DNA of 64,000 bases, taken from Azonexus hydrophilus. GTDB lineage: Bacteria; Pseudomonadota; Gammaproteobacteria; Burkholderiales; Rhodocyclaceae. The position numbers were made by a program, and so were the translations under genes. Location: the NCBI RefSeq assembly GCF_905120355.1, contig NZ_CAJHOB010000008.1, forward strand, positions 104,165 through 168,164, given 5' to 3'. The notes beneath the pieces were generated by a model. The model ran no database searches and was not told the DNA's origin. It saw only the letters and a program-made list of their open reading frames with translations. Positions 29,197-37,732 of the stretch are shown here, one piece after another; position 1 is the first letter of the stretch, and every line of letters begins with the position of its first letter.

Positions 29197-29739
29197 TTAC
29201 CCCGATTGATTGACGATGTAGCTCCGCGTCGCATGTACGCCGTCGATCCGAAAAGTGCGCAGAACACCACTACGCTCCAGATCCTTGATGACGCGTGAGA
29301 TGGTTTCGATACGCAGGTCGGTAATCTCGGCAATATCCTGCCGAGTCGGCAAGATCAGCCGCCCGCTCCGCTCTGCGAGCAGACGGATCAGACCCAGCAC
29401 ACGCTCGACAGCCTGACCGCCACGCAAGGTCAGTAAGTCCGCTGCACGCCTGTGGGCCTGCGCCAGGGAGGCCAGCATGGACTCAGCGGGAGCAAGCGTC
29501 CCCGCCGCCTCTGGCCAGGAGATCAGCTCGCACTGCGTCAAGGCCGACGCGGTAAACGTATAGGCCCCGAGCAACAGCGTCTCACACCCGAGAATGTCTC
29601 CGCCGATGGCCAGACTGGCAAACCGTCGCTGCCCCATCGCATCGACCATATCAAGACGCACCGCACCACGCCGGACGCGCCACGCCGGCCCCGCTTCACC
29701 CGCCCGGAAAACCGTTTCACCGAAATTCAACGTCCGCAC
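29197..29739 (-). CDS. Crp/Fnr family transcriptional regulator
   Basis: 180 residues, shorter than Crp or FNR (N-terminal part reduced). A cyclic-nucleotide-binding-like beta-roll (~5-100) is followed by the dimer helix and a winged helix-turn-helix (~130-175). The recognition helix reads RIETISRVIKD, with the E-x-x-S-R set found in FNR, whose half-site is TTGAT. The N-terminal cysteine cluster of FNR is absent, so an oxygen-sensing [4Fe-4S] role is unlikely. It resembles DNR/Dnr-like regulators, but the effector is unknown. A perfect palindrome lies ~105 bases upstream. Confidence 0.85.
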   Translation of the reverse strand: MRTLNFGETVFRAGEAGPAWRVRRGAVRLDMVDAMGQRRFASLAIGGDILGCETLLLGAYTFTASALTQCELISWPEAAGTLAPAESMLASLAQAHRRAADLLTLRGGQAVERVLGLIRLLAERSGRLILPTRQDIAEITDLRIETISRVIKDLERSGVLRTFRIDGVHATRSYIVNQSG

Positions 29740-29843
29740 TCATTCCACCCTGAAACACGACCTGACGGCCATAGGCCAGCGCCTGGCCCACCTTCTATAT
29801 GCATCATTCCTGATAGTACAAAAAATACCGATGCCCCCTGTGC

Positions 29844-29869
29844 GGCAAATTGTCGCGCGACAATTTGCC
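29844..29869. promoter_or_regulatory. Perfect 26-bp palindrome in a divergent intergenic region
   Basis: Two 13-base arms (GGCAAATTGTCGC and its reverse complement) meet without a spacer. The core TTGTCGCGCGACAA fits the TTG-N8-CAA pattern of Crp/Fnr-family operators. It lies between the Crp/Fnr gene (minus, start 29739) and the Sel1 gene (plus, start 29977), so it is not a terminator. The likely ligand is the neighbouring regulator (inference). Confidence 0.65.
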
Positions 29870-29976
29870 TAATTCCACGCAATGTCATTCGCAACTACGA
29901 TGCCGCAGCTTTCACGATTTATCACCTAGATCAACTGCGGCGAATTCCGGCGCAGTTTGCATCCCGGAGGAAAACC

Positions 29977-30552
29977 ATGTCACCCCTATTGATTCGCATC
30001 TGTGCCATCGTCCTGATCTCACTCACCACACTCGGGGCACAAGCCGCCTCCGTAGACGTTGATCTGCGCCTGGCGGCACAACTGCACAGAACGGGCGAAA
30101 CCCGTCAGGCCATCGCCATCTGGGAGCGCTGGGCAGACCAGGGCGACACGGATGCGGCCTACAACCTTGCCCTCATCCATCATCATGCCGATGGCGTTGC
30201 CCTTGACCTGGCCACCGCGATGCGCTGGTATCGCGTGGCAGCAGAGCGGGGCGACAAAGTTTCCCAGATTCAGATCGGACTGATGTATCAGCTTGGCCAA
30301 GGCGTAGAGGCCGATGCAGAAGAGGCACACCGCTGGTTCACCATGCACCGGAAGCACCACTTTCACCACGCAAACAGCCCGCAGATGCTGGCCTGGCGCC
30401 AGCAGGCACTCGCGTTGATCGAGCAGAGTGAACTGCAGGAGCAACGGCTCCTGGCACAAAAAAACAGTACGCAAATCATCGCCGAACTACGGCAGCGTGC
30501 CCAGCCACAGCCGGCTTTCCATACCGAACACCTCGCCGCAAGTAGCCACTAA
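29977..30552 (+). CDS. Sel1-repeat exported protein
   Basis: 191 residues with a signal peptide cut near AQAAS. Two Sel1/TPR-like repeats are visible (~50-85 with AAYNLALIHHHADGV, ~86-125 with SQIQIGLMYQLGQGV). A His-rich patch (HRKHHFHHANS) and a Gln-rich helical tail follow. Such proteins are scaffolds for periplasmic complexes. The start is fixed by a CGGAGG ribosome site seven bases before the ATG; the open frame itself begins ~500 bases earlier. It may be controlled by the divergent Crp/Fnr-type regulator. The His patch hints at metal binding but is not diagnostic. Confidence 0.78.
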   Translation: MSPLLIRICAIVLISLTTLGAQAASVDVDLRLAAQLHRTGETRQAIAIWERWADQGDTDAAYNLALIHHHADGVALDLATAMRWYRVAAERGDKVSQIQIGLMYQLGQGVEADAEEAHRWFTMHRKHHFHHANSPQMLAWRQQALALIEQSELQEQRLLAQKNSTQIIAELRQRAQPQPAFHTEHLAASSH

Positions 30553-30581
30553 AAAAATTGCCCCCCAGCTCCGGCAGAAAA

Positions 30582-31469
30582 CTACAACACCAGGGCAAGT
30601 GCCAGCGGCAGGAAGAACAGCGCCGCCAGATTGCCGATCAGCACGATCGAGGCCACCCGCTGCGGCTCCTGCCGGTAACGCTCTGCGAACAGGAAATTGA
30701 GTACCGCTGGCGGCAGCGCACCAAACACCAGCAGCATCGCGGCATCTCGCCCCTCCAGACCGAGCAGGTGAATGATGCCCCAGGCGATCACCATGCCAGC
30801 AAGCGGACGTAGCACGGCACTAGCGGTCGCAAGTTGCCAGTCGTTAAGTGTGAAGCCGGTCATACGCACGCCGAGCGCAAACAGCATCAGCGGTACGGAA
30901 ATATCGCCCAGCATCTTGATGCCGATCAGGAGCGGCGCCCACAGCGTAATTTTCAAGGTCGCCACCAGCAACCCAGCAATGGCGGCGAACACGACGGGAA
31001 TGCGCCACAGCATAAGCAGGCGCGCCTGCGGGTCAAGCCAGCGCGCACCCAAAGTGAAATGCAGGGTGTTTTCCACCATGAACAGGATCACCGCCGCTGG
31101 CATTGCTGCCTCCCCCCAGGCCAGCAATGCCAGCGGCAGCCCGATGTTGCCGGAATTGTTGAATAGCATTGGCGGCACCAGGGTTTTTGCCGGCACACCG
31201 CACAGGCGGGCAAATGGCCAGGCCAGCAGCCCACAGCTCACCAGCAGCAGGAACGCGCCCAGGGCAAGCGGCGCATAGGCCGCCAGATCAAAGGACTTGC
31301 CCGCCATGGCGGCAAAGACCAGGGCGGGCACGAACACATCCATGTTCAAGCGGTTGGCCACCGCCATTTCCGGCTTGTGCCGACGACCGTAAAAATAACC
31401 AGCAGCAACAATCCCGAAAATAGGAAAGAGGACCGCCAGCAGGCGCAGCGTCAGGCTATCGTCAGCCAT
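30582..31469 (-). CDS. AEC family transporter (auxin efflux carrier type)
   Basis: 295 residues with about ten hydrophobic helices of the AEC/PF03547 type. The central FNNSGNIGLPLALL motif contains the conserved Asn/Gly signature. AEC members export organic acids such as malate or act as uncharacterised permeases; the substrate is not readable. I chose the ATG at 31469, because the ATG at 31508 adds 13 residues that disrupt the first helix region. It converges on the Sel1 gene. Confidence 0.87.
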   Translation of the reverse strand: MADDSLTLRLLAVLFPIFGIVAAGYFYGRRHKPEMAVANRLNMDVFVPALVFAAMAGKSFDLAAYAPLALGAFLLLVSCGLLAWPFARLCGVPAKTLVPPMLFNNSGNIGLPLALLAWGEAAMPAAVILFMVENTLHFTLGARWLDPQARLLMLWRIPVVFAAIAGLLVATLKITLWAPLLIGIKMLGDISVPLMLFALGVRMTGFTLNDWQLATASAVLRPLAGMVIAWGIIHLLGLEGRDAAMLLVFGALPPAVLNFLFAERYRQEPQRVASIVLIGNLAALFFLPLALALVL

Positions 31470-31523
31470 GTCGCGGACCCCGCCTGGCATGCCGCAAAGG
31501 CATGACACTCGGCTGCAGCAAGA

Positions 31524-32867
31524 TCACAGCACGTAGCGCGACAGATCCTCGTCAGCGGCAACCTCGCCCAGCTTGTCATTCACATAGGCGGCGTTGACCA
31601 CCAGTTCCGTCGCACCGCCACAACCGGCGGTGAAGGAAACTTCCTCCAGCAGCCTTTCCAGTACCGTATGCAGACGCCGCGCACCGATGTTTTCGGTCTT
31701 CTCATTCACCTGGTAGGCGATTTCGGCCAGACGACGAATGCCGTCAGCGGCAAAATCGACCTGCACTCCTTCGGTCGCCAGCAACGCCTGGTACTGCTTG
31801 GTCAGACAGGCATCGGTCTGGATCAGGATGCGCTCGAAATCGGCAACAGACAACGACTCGAGTTCGACCCGGATGGGAAAACGACCCTGCAGCTCTGGAA
31901 TCAGATCGGAGGGCTTGGCGAGATGGAAGGCGCCGGAGGCGATGAACAGAATGTGATCGGTACGGATCATGCCGTACTTGGTCGACACCGTCGTCCCCTC
32001 GACCAGCGGCAGCAGGTCGCGCTGAACGCCCTGACGGGAAACATCAGCCCCCTGCACATCGGCACGGCTGGCCACCTTGTCGATTTCGTCGAGAAAGACG
32101 ATGCCGTTCTGCTCGACCGCACGCACCGCAGCCAGCTTGATTTCCTCGTCGTTGACCAGTTTGGCGGCTTCCTCATCGGTCAACAACTTGAAAGCTTCCT
32201 TGATTTTCAGCTTGCGGGTCTTTTTCTTGCCACTGCCCAGATTCTGGAACATGCCCTGAATTTGCTGCGTCAGTTCTTCCATCCCCGGCGGCGCAAAAAT
32301 TTCTGCCTGCATGCCCGGCATGTTTACTTCAACATCGATTTCCTTATCGTCCAGCTCACCTTCACGCAATTTTTTACGGAATTTCTGACGAGTCGCGTTA
32401 TCGGCATTGGCAGCACTATCGTCGGCATAAAAACCGGGACTGCGTGCCGGCGGCAGCAGTGCATCCAGCACCCGCTCTTCTGCGGCATCCTCGGCGCGGT
32501 GACGATTGGCCTGCATCGCCCGTTCCCGCTGTTTTTTCACCGCCATTTCCACGAGATCGCGAATGATCGTTTCCACATCGCGGCCGACATAGCCCACTTC
32601 GGTGAACTTGGTTGCTTCGACCTTGATGAAGGGGGCGTCCGCCAGTCGTGCCAGACGGCGGGCAATCTCCGTTTTGCCGACACCGGTAGGGCCGATCATC
32701 AGGATGTTCTTTGGCGTGATCTCCTGGCGCAGCGGCTCTGCCACCTGGCTACGCCGCCAGCGGTTCCTGAGCGCGATGGCTACGGCCTTCTTCGCCTTGT
32801 CCTGGCCAACGATGTGCTTGTCCAGTTCGGACACGATTTCTTTCGGAGTCATCGTGGCACCACTCAT
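31524..32867 (-). CDS. hslU: ATP-dependent protease ATPase subunit HslU
   Basis: 447 residues. Walker A is GPTGVGKTE and Walker B is [10 protein letters not shown]; the I-domain lies at ~110-240, and the sensor region and the C-terminal tail ending RYVL, which inserts into HslV, are present. It unfolds substrates for HslV. The ATG at 32867 overlaps the hslV stop (ATGA). A second ATG five codons later (MTPKEIV) matches the start used in most relatives and is an alternative. Confidence 0.96.
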   Translation of the reverse strand: MSGATMTPKEIVSELDKHIVGQDKAKKAVAIALRNRWRRSQVAEPLRQEITPKNILMIGPTGVGKTEIARRLARLADAPFIKVEATKFTEVGYVGRDVETIIRDLVEMAVKKQRERAMQANRHRAEDAAEERVLDALLPPARSPGFYADDSAANADNATRQKFRKKLREGELDDKEIDVEVNMPGMQAEIFAPPGMEELTQQIQGMFQNLGSGKKKTRKLKIKEAFKLLTDEEAAKLVNDEEIKLAAVRAVEQNGIVFLDEIDKVASRADVQGADVSRQGVQRDLLPLVEGTTVSTKYGMIRTDHILFIASGAFHLAKPSDLIPELQGRFPIRVELESLSVADFERILIQTDACLTKQYQALLATEGVQVDFAADGIRRLAEIAYQVNEKTENIGARRLHTVLERLLEEVSFTAGCGGATELVVNAAYVNDKLGEVAADEDLSRYVL

Positions 32868-33400
32868 TCCAGCGTCTCCAGGGTGAAATTGCGGTTGGTG
32901 TAGATACACAAATCACCGGCAATCTCCAGCGATTTGGTCACGATTTCAAGGGGGCTGAGGTCGGTGTTTTCCAATAGCGCGCGCGCCGCGCTCTGGGCGT
33001 AGGCACCACCGGAACCAATGGCGACGATCCCGTATTCCGGCTCCAGCACATCGCCGTTACCCGTGATGACCAGTGAAGACTCACTATCAGCCACCGACAG
33101 CATCGCCTCAAGGCGGCGCAGGGCACGATCGGTCCGCCAGTCCTTGGCCAGTTCAACTGCCGAGCGCACCAGATTGCCCTGGTGCTTCTCAAGCTTGGCT
33201 TCAAACCGCTCGAACAAGGTAAATGCATCGGCCGTACCACCGGCAAAACCAGCCAGGATACGACCCTGATAAAGACGCCGCACTTTTTTTGCGGTGCCCT
33301 TGATGACGATGTTACCCAGCGTAACCTGACCATCTCCGCCCATGGCGACCGAACGGCCGCGGCGAACCGAGAGAATGGTCGTACCGTGATATTGCTCCAT
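32864..33400 (-). CDS. hslV: ATP-dependent protease peptidase subunit HslV
   Basis: 178 residues, N-terminal nucleophile hydrolase. Mature protein starts at the first Thr of TTILSVRRG after removal of the propeptide MEQYHG. The GGDGQVTLG strand and the [16 protein letters not shown] helix are typical. It forms the dodecameric proteolytic core with HslU. Confidence 0.97.
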   Translation of the reverse strand: MEQYHGTTILSVRRGRSVAMGGDGQVTLGNIVIKGTAKKVRRLYQGRILAGFAGGTADAFTLFERFEAKLEKHQGNLVRSAVELAKDWRTDRALRRLEAMLSVADSESSLVITGNGDVLEPEYGIVAIGSGGAYAQSAARALLENTDLSPLEIVTKSLEIAGDLCIYTNRNFTLETLE

Positions 33401-33438
33401 GATTTCTTCGCGTCAGGTGAAATGTGAAGTGGCGCACC

Positions 33439-33471
33439 GCTGCGGGCACGCCACCGAAGCGTGCCCGCAGC
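33439..33471 (-). other. 12-bp inverted repeat between STAS gene and hslV
   Basis: Perfect 12-bp arms (33439-33450 and 33460-33471) with a nine-base loop start five bases after the STAS-gene stop. No T run follows on the minus strand, so it is either a weak or Rho-assisted terminator or an mRNA processing hairpin. Confidence 0.6.
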
Positions 33472-33475
33472 ACGT

Positions 33476-34714
33476 TCAGGATTTGGGAACGATGATGCGA
33501 GCATGCTTGTTCAGCCCGACCACCGCCATCAACTCGGCCACCAGATGGTTGGGGCTGCGAATGACAACATCCTTGCCCTTCGCCTTGAATGGCGCAAGGC
33601 GGTTGACCAGTTGCCCGGCCGAATAAAAATCGAGACGCGGCACAGCGGAAAAATCAATGACGGGCTGCGCCTGTTGCTCGATGATCTCCTGCAATTCGTT
33701 GAACCGCTGGTTGCGCAAAGGGCCCGCAAGATAAATGGCCTCATCAGGCGGTACTGCTGAAGCGGTGTCCTCCGACTGCTCTACCACCGGCAATTCTTCC
33801 CAGGAAGGAGGCGAACGCTCAAAGGTCACTGCGTAATCGACCGCGCGCTCTTCGAAATGCGCCTGCGTACCTTGTCGCTGCAACAGCTCCAGCAGCAACC
33901 GCCAGGCCGATTCACGCTCACGAACGCCCGCCTGCAAGCGCTCATCCAGACGTTTGATGAAGCCTTCGACGCCTGCCAGGTGGCTGACCTTGCCAAGGCG
34001 ACGGGCGGCAATCAGCATATCGGCCAGCATGCCAGCAATCTGTTCGTCACAGCCCGCGAGCTTGCTGCAATCTATCCGCAACTCACCCGCCTTGCCAAGC
34101 ATCGCACCCAGTTGCTGCAACGTACTGCGATGCTCATCGGTTAACACGCCCTGCAGCACAAAAACCTGCGCCCCACTCCCGGTGGCGGTCGGAGCCTGAG
34201 TTTCATAGGTCCGCCAGGCCGGCGGCGACATTTCGAATTGCTGCGCAAATTCGACACTACGCCGCTCGAACGCCGCCTGCTCCCCCTGCACCTGCAGCAA
34301 GTCGAACAACAGACGCCATAACCGCACGCCGTCACTGCCAGAGTACGCTGACAGCAGACTCTCCAGAACGCTACGTGCAGCCGCATCCTGATCATTGGCA
34401 AACAGGACCACCACCTGCTCGACATCAGCCTGCAGCGGCGGCACATCCTGGTCAATGTCAATCGCCATGACGCTCGATTCGGTGAATTCAGCCTCGAATT
34501 CATCGATGGCGCTCAAAGCCAGCGGGGCTTTCGCCGCAGGCGGGACGGTCGATTTGTCAGTAACGAAATCCAGGTCAGGCAAAGGCTCGCTCAGTTTTGC
34601 TGGCGCCGGCGCTTCATCCTGCTTGATCTTCATCTCCGGCAAGGGCATGCGCGGCCGAGCCGAGGTCGGCTCCGGCATTTTCTGAGGCGGTTTTTTGAAG
34701 AAAGAGAAAACCAT
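33476..34714 (-). CDS. Protein with duplicated helical-linker/STAS modules
   Basis: 412 residues. The N-terminus (1-100) is Pro/Lys-rich and probably disordered, after a hydrophobic-basic start MVFSFFKKPPQK. Two similar modules follow. Helical linker 131-169 (with EMSPPAW) leads to a STAS-like domain 183-260; linker 269-308 (with ERSPPSW) leads to a second at 327-410 ending in SPNHLVAELMAVVGL. The second is the better match to anti-sigma-antagonist/STAS folds. A phosphorylatable Ser is not obvious in either. No transmembrane segment is present, so the protein is cytosolic. It lies upstream of hslV, behind a hairpin. Function unknown. Confidence 0.75.
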   Translation of the reverse strand: MVFSFFKKPPQKMPEPTSARPRMPLPEMKIKQDEAPAPAKLSEPLPDLDFVTDKSTVPPAAKAPLALSAIDEFEAEFTESSVMAIDIDQDVPPLQADVEQVVVLFANDQDAAARSVLESLLSAYSGSDGVRLWRLLFDLLQVQGEQAAFERRSVEFAQQFEMSPPAWRTYETQAPTATGSGAQVFVLQGVLTDEHRSTLQQLGAMLGKAGELRIDCSKLAGCDEQIAGMLADMLIAARRLGKVSHLAGVEGFIKRLDERLQAGVRERESAWRLLLELLQRQGTQAHFEERAVDYAVTFERSPPSWEELPVVEQSEDTASAVPPDEAIYLAGPLRNQRFNELQEIIEQQAQPVIDFSAVPRLDFYSAGQLVNRLAPFKAKGKDVVIRSPNHLVAELMAVVGLNKHARIIVPKS

Positions 34715-34834
34715 GACGACTCCGCGTGGGGAAGGTCAGTTTTAGCATGCCCAGCCGCTTCTAGCAACGATTTGCCAGAGGTTTGCAGAATCTTACACGT
34801 CCGCAATAATCACCCGGTTGCAACAACGACGGGC

Positions 34835-34864
34835 AAAAAAAATCCTCGCGCAGTGCACACGAGG
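34835..34864 (-). terminator. Intrinsic terminator after the 50-residue protein gene
   Basis: On the minus strand a 7-bp stem (arms 34858-34864 and 34844-34850, one G-U pair, 7-base loop) is followed by A and eight T (34835-34842). It lies ~50 bases after the small gene's stop. Confidence 0.85.
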
Positions 34865-34915
34865 ACTTCTCCCACCAGCTTGACGCAAGCCTTGCGGCCA
34901 GCTTGCCGGAACTGC

Positions 34916-35068
34916 TTAGTTGCCCAGCGTCTTGCGGTTGCGCTGATGGCACTCGACCGCATACATGGTCTTGAAACTGGTCTTGCCATCGCCTTTGAAC
35001 AGGCGCTTGACGGTTTTGGAAACGCAGCGGCGCTCCAGGATGTTACGACGGGTGCGGTTGATCGCCAT
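34916..35068 (-). CDS. Small basic protein of 50 residues, function unknown
   Basis: The protein starts MAINRTRRNILERRC and ends HQRNRKTLGN. It has 14 Arg/Lys against 3 Asp/Glu, a Cys at 15 and another at 40, and no signal peptide or transmembrane helix. A CGGAG ribosome site lies six bases before the ATG. A near-consensus sigma-70 promoter lies upstream and a strong terminator downstream, so it is an independent transcription unit between xerC and the STAS gene. Its composition suggests RNA or DNA binding or ribosome association (inference only). I do not recognise a family. Longer in-frame starts exist but lie upstream of the -10. Confidence 0.7.
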   Translation of the reverse strand: MAINRTRRNILERRCVSKTVKRLFKGDGKTSFKTMYAVECHQRNRKTLGN

Positions 35069-35104
35069 GAAAAACTCCGGTATGCGGAAAAAAACAAAAG
35101 GGAG

Positions 35105-35133
35105 ATTATGCGGCCCCACCCGGCCCGGGTCAA
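35105..35133 (-). promoter_or_regulatory. Sigma-70 promoter of the 50-residue protein gene
   Basis: On the minus strand TTGACC (35128-35133) and CATAAT (35105-35110) are separated by exactly 17 bp, each one base from consensus. Transcription would start near 35098, giving a leader of ~30 bases. Confidence 0.8.
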
Positions 35134-35160
35134 TGGCCTGCATGCACTTTCCCCACCATT

Positions 35161-36072
35161 TCAACGCTTTGCCCGGGGATGCGCGCGATCATAGACGCTG
35201 GCCAGATGCTGAAAGTCAAGATGGGTGTACACCTGCGTCGACGCAATGCTGGCGTGCCCCAGCATTTCCTGCACCGCCCGCAGATCCCCGGAAGACTGCA
35301 GCACATGCGAAGCAAACGAATGTCGCAACATATGCGGATGAACGTGCTGCGCCAGCCCCTGCCGGCGCCCTCGCTCGGCCAGACGACGCTGGATGCTGCG
35401 CACGCCCAAGCGCCTTCCCTGCTGGTTGACGAACAGCGCCTCTTCTTCTGGCGCAGCCAGCCGAGGCCGATAATTCAGCCAGGCCGCCAGCGCTGCGCGC
35501 GCCGGACTCCCCACTGGCACCAGGCGTAGTTTGTTGCGTTTCCCGAGCACCCGCACCTCACCCTCGACGAGCACCCCTTCCACGGCAGCCAGGTCCAGGC
35601 CGGCCAGCTCGGAAAGACGCAAGCCCGAGGAATAAAACAGTTCAAACATAGCGGTATCGCGGGCGCCCAAAGCCTCGTTCTCATCCTCGGCAGGCGTCAG
35701 CAGGGCGGCGCTTTCATCCACCGATAAAGCGCGCGGCAAGCGCCGGGGCGATTTTGGCGGCCTGATGCCGAGACAGGGATTGCAACTGATCAGGGCCGCC
35801 TCACCCAGCCAGGCAAAAAACCCCCGCCAGGCTGACAACAGACGGCCCAGCGTGCGGCCGGACAAACCTTCGCCGTGCAACTGGGCAACACAACGGCGGA
35901 TATCCTGCGCCTGCACCTGCGCCAGCGCACGACCTGCCAGCACCTGCTCGAGGCGGAGCAGGTCGCGCCGGTAATTGCTCAGGGTGTGCGGCGAAAGACG
36001 CCGCTGAGCGGCCAGAAAGTCGAGATAAGCGGCCAGGGCTGTCGCCATGCCGGACGCATCGCGCACGTTCAC
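35161..36072 (-). CDS. xerC: Tyrosine recombinase XerC
   Basis: 303 residues. N-terminal SAM-like core-binding domain (~15-105) and catalytic domain. The catalytic set is visible: Arg in SSGLRLSEL, Lys in GKRNKLRLV, His-x-x-Arg in HMLRHSFASH, His in MLGHASIAS and Tyr in TQVYTHL. It resolves chromosome dimers at dif with XerD. The GTG start overlaps the DUF484 stop (GTGA); an ATG eight codons later is the alternative. Confidence 0.95.
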   Translation of the reverse strand: MNVRDASGMATALAAYLDFLAAQRRLSPHTLSNYRRDLLRLEQVLAGRALAQVQAQDIRRCVAQLHGEGLSGRTLGRLLSAWRGFFAWLGEAALISCNPCLGIRPPKSPRRLPRALSVDESAALLTPAEDENEALGARDTAMFELFYSSGLRLSELAGLDLAAVEGVLVEGEVRVLGKRNKLRLVPVGSPARAALAAWLNYRPRLAAPEEEALFVNQQGRRLGVRSIQRRLAERGRRQGLAQHVHPHMLRHSFASHVLQSSGDLRAVQEMLGHASIASTQVYTHLDFQHLASVYDRAHPRAKR

Positions 36073-36731
36073 AACGCGCTCTTGGTCACCCGCGCCAGCG
36101 CCGCCGAAACCATTTCACCGATACGCTCCAGGTAGAGCGTGCCCATGTCAGCGTAGAACCGCTGCGCCTCTTCACTTCCCAGCGCCACCAGGCCGATGGT
36201 GCCGCCCCCGTTGCGCAAGGCGATCAGCGCTTGCGAACGGATATGCGGCGCGGCTTCCCCAAACCAGGAAGCCGTACCAAAACCGGCAGTGGAACCACAA
36301 TAGGGGCGCGCCAGTGTTTCCGCAAACACCTGCAACTCTTCACTGACAGCGGCAAATTCCGGCAGATCGGAAACCTCTTCCGGCTTGTGCCACAGGCGCA
36401 ACGCCACATGCGGCACGGAAAAATCATCGCGCAGATGGAAATTCAGCAGATGGATCACCGCCTGAAAAGTTTCGGCGGCAATCAGGCCCACCGCCAGTCG
36501 GTGCACCTTTTCCGAGATCTGATCGTTTTCCTCGCCAAAGGCAATCAGTTCGGCAAGCTTGCTTTCGCTGGCTCGATTTTTCTCGCGCAACGTCAGCATC
36601 TGCCGCTCGACCAGCGAAATCGTCCGCCCACCATGCGGGTGCGGCACAAAAATCTGCGCCATCAGGTCAGCATATTGCTCAAAAAAGCTGGGGTTGTTCT
36701 TCAAATAATCGGCAATGTCGTCCGGAAACAT
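36069..36731 (-). CDS. DUF484 family protein (GAF-like)
   Basis: 220 residues. It begins MFPDDIADYLKNNPSFFEQY, the DUF484 signature. A coiled-coil helix and a GAF-like domain follow (~75-215, with CGSTAGFGTASWF and GTIGLVALGS). DUF484 genes sit between dapF and xerC in many proteobacteria; here dapF is absent. An AGAGG ribosome site nine bases before the ATG at 36731 supports this start over an ATG 14 codons upstream. Function unknown. Confidence 0.87.
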   Translation of the reverse strand: MFPDDIADYLKNNPSFFEQYADLMAQIFVPHPHGGRTISLVERQMLTLREKNRASESKLAELIAFGEENDQISEKVHRLAVGLIAAETFQAVIHLLNFHLRDDFSVPHVALRLWHKPEEVSDLPEFAAVSEELQVFAETLARPYCGSTAGFGTASWFGEAAPHIRSQALIALRNGGGTIGLVALGSEEAQRFYADMGTLYLERIGEMVSAALARVTKSAL

Positions 36732-36842
36732 GTTCTCGTTCCTCTCTGGAAAAGGCGCACAAAGCGCGGCCATTCAATGCAAAAAAGAATAGCAGAGACA
36801 GGGATTTATCTCAATTTTCTAAAGCAGTTTCTCGAGAACGAC

Positions 36843-37694
36843 TCAGCTTTGCGGCGGCGCTTCTGCACCACGCGGACGCTTGTAGCGGTTATAGCCCCAC
36901 AGATATTGTGCCGGGCACTGACGCACCAATGCTTCCACCGCATGGTTGATCTGCTGCGCGCGTTCTTGCGTCGTACCGCTCAACGGCGGCGTCAGCGGTT
37001 GAAAGTGAATGCGGTAGCCGCGCCCCTGCGGCAAACGCTCGCCCCAGGTCAGCAGGGTGGTGGCGCCGGTTTCACTCAGCCGCGCCGCCAGTGTCATGGT
37101 GTACGCCGGACGACCAAAGAAGTCCAGCCACACCCCTTCCCCCGTTTTGGGCGCCTGATCCGGCAGCATGCCCACCATCTGTCCTTTCTTCAGCGCCTTG
37201 ATCAGCGCCCGCACACCGGACAGATCGGCCGGCGCCAGATGCAGCCGCGCCCGTTTGCGACCGGTCTGGATCAGCTCCTGCGCCGCTGCCGACTTGGGCG
37301 GCCGGTAGAGCACGGTGATATCGCCAAAGGAGGAAAGATACTGTGCCGTGATTTCAAAACACCCCAGATGCGGCGTCAGGAACAGCACGCCCCGCCCCTC
37401 TGCCAGTGCCGCATCAAGACAATCCCGCCCCACCACTTCCACCACCAGGGCATTGGCTTCTTCCAGCGGGCGCAGCCAGATACGCGCAAGCTCCAGCATC
37501 TGCTTGCCGCTTTCCGCCGCCACAGCCCCACGCAGGGCAGGATCTATACCTGCTTGCGCCAGGTTTTCCCGCACATGCCGCCGGTATGTCGGTGAAAGCA
37601 GGTAAATCAGTCGCCCGAGCAACGCGCCCAGTGCGTGCACGGCACGCAGGGGCAGGCGGGAGAGAATACGAAAAATAAAAACCATGGCATTCAC
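36843..37694 (-). CDS. Lipid A biosynthesis acyltransferase (LpxL/HtrB family)
   Basis: 283 residues. One N-terminal hydrophobic helix (~4-30) anchors it to the inner membrane. The acyltransferase motif H-x4-E is seen in LTPHLGCFE, with GMLPDQAP further on. It transfers a secondary acyl chain onto lipid A precursors. I cannot tell lauroyl from myristoyl specificity. Two starts three codons apart (37694, 37685) lack clear ribosome sites. It diverges from metK; 111 bases separate it from DUF484. Confidence 0.88.
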   Translation of the reverse strand: MNAMVFIFRILSRLPLRAVHALGALLGRLIYLLSPTYRRHVRENLAQAGIDPALRGAVAAESGKQMLELARIWLRPLEEANALVVEVVGRDCLDAALAEGRGVLFLTPHLGCFEITAQYLSSFGDITVLYRPPKSAAAQELIQTGRKRARLHLAPADLSGVRALIKALKKGQMVGMLPDQAPKTGEGVWLDFFGRPAYTMTLAARLSETGATTLLTWGERLPQGRGYRIHFQPLTPPLSGTTQERAQQINHAVEALVRQCPAQYLWGYNRYKRPRGAEAPPQS

Positions 37695-37698
37695 AGGG

Positions 37699-37726
37699 TT
37701 GCGTCGGGTGAAAAAATGCCTATCAT
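37699..37726 (+). promoter_or_regulatory. Putative metK promoter
   Basis: TTGCGT (37699-37704) and TATCAT (37721-37726) are 16 bp apart. The predicted start, near 37733, gives a leader of about 124 bases. The -35 lies at the start of the divergent acyltransferase gene. Confidence 0.5.
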
Positions 37727-37732
37727 TATCGG

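Noticed and set aside
29920..29940. FNR box in TTTATCACCTAGATCAA before the Sel1 gene
   Set aside because: A right half-site ATCAA is present, but the left half at four-base spacing is ATCAC, not TTGAT.
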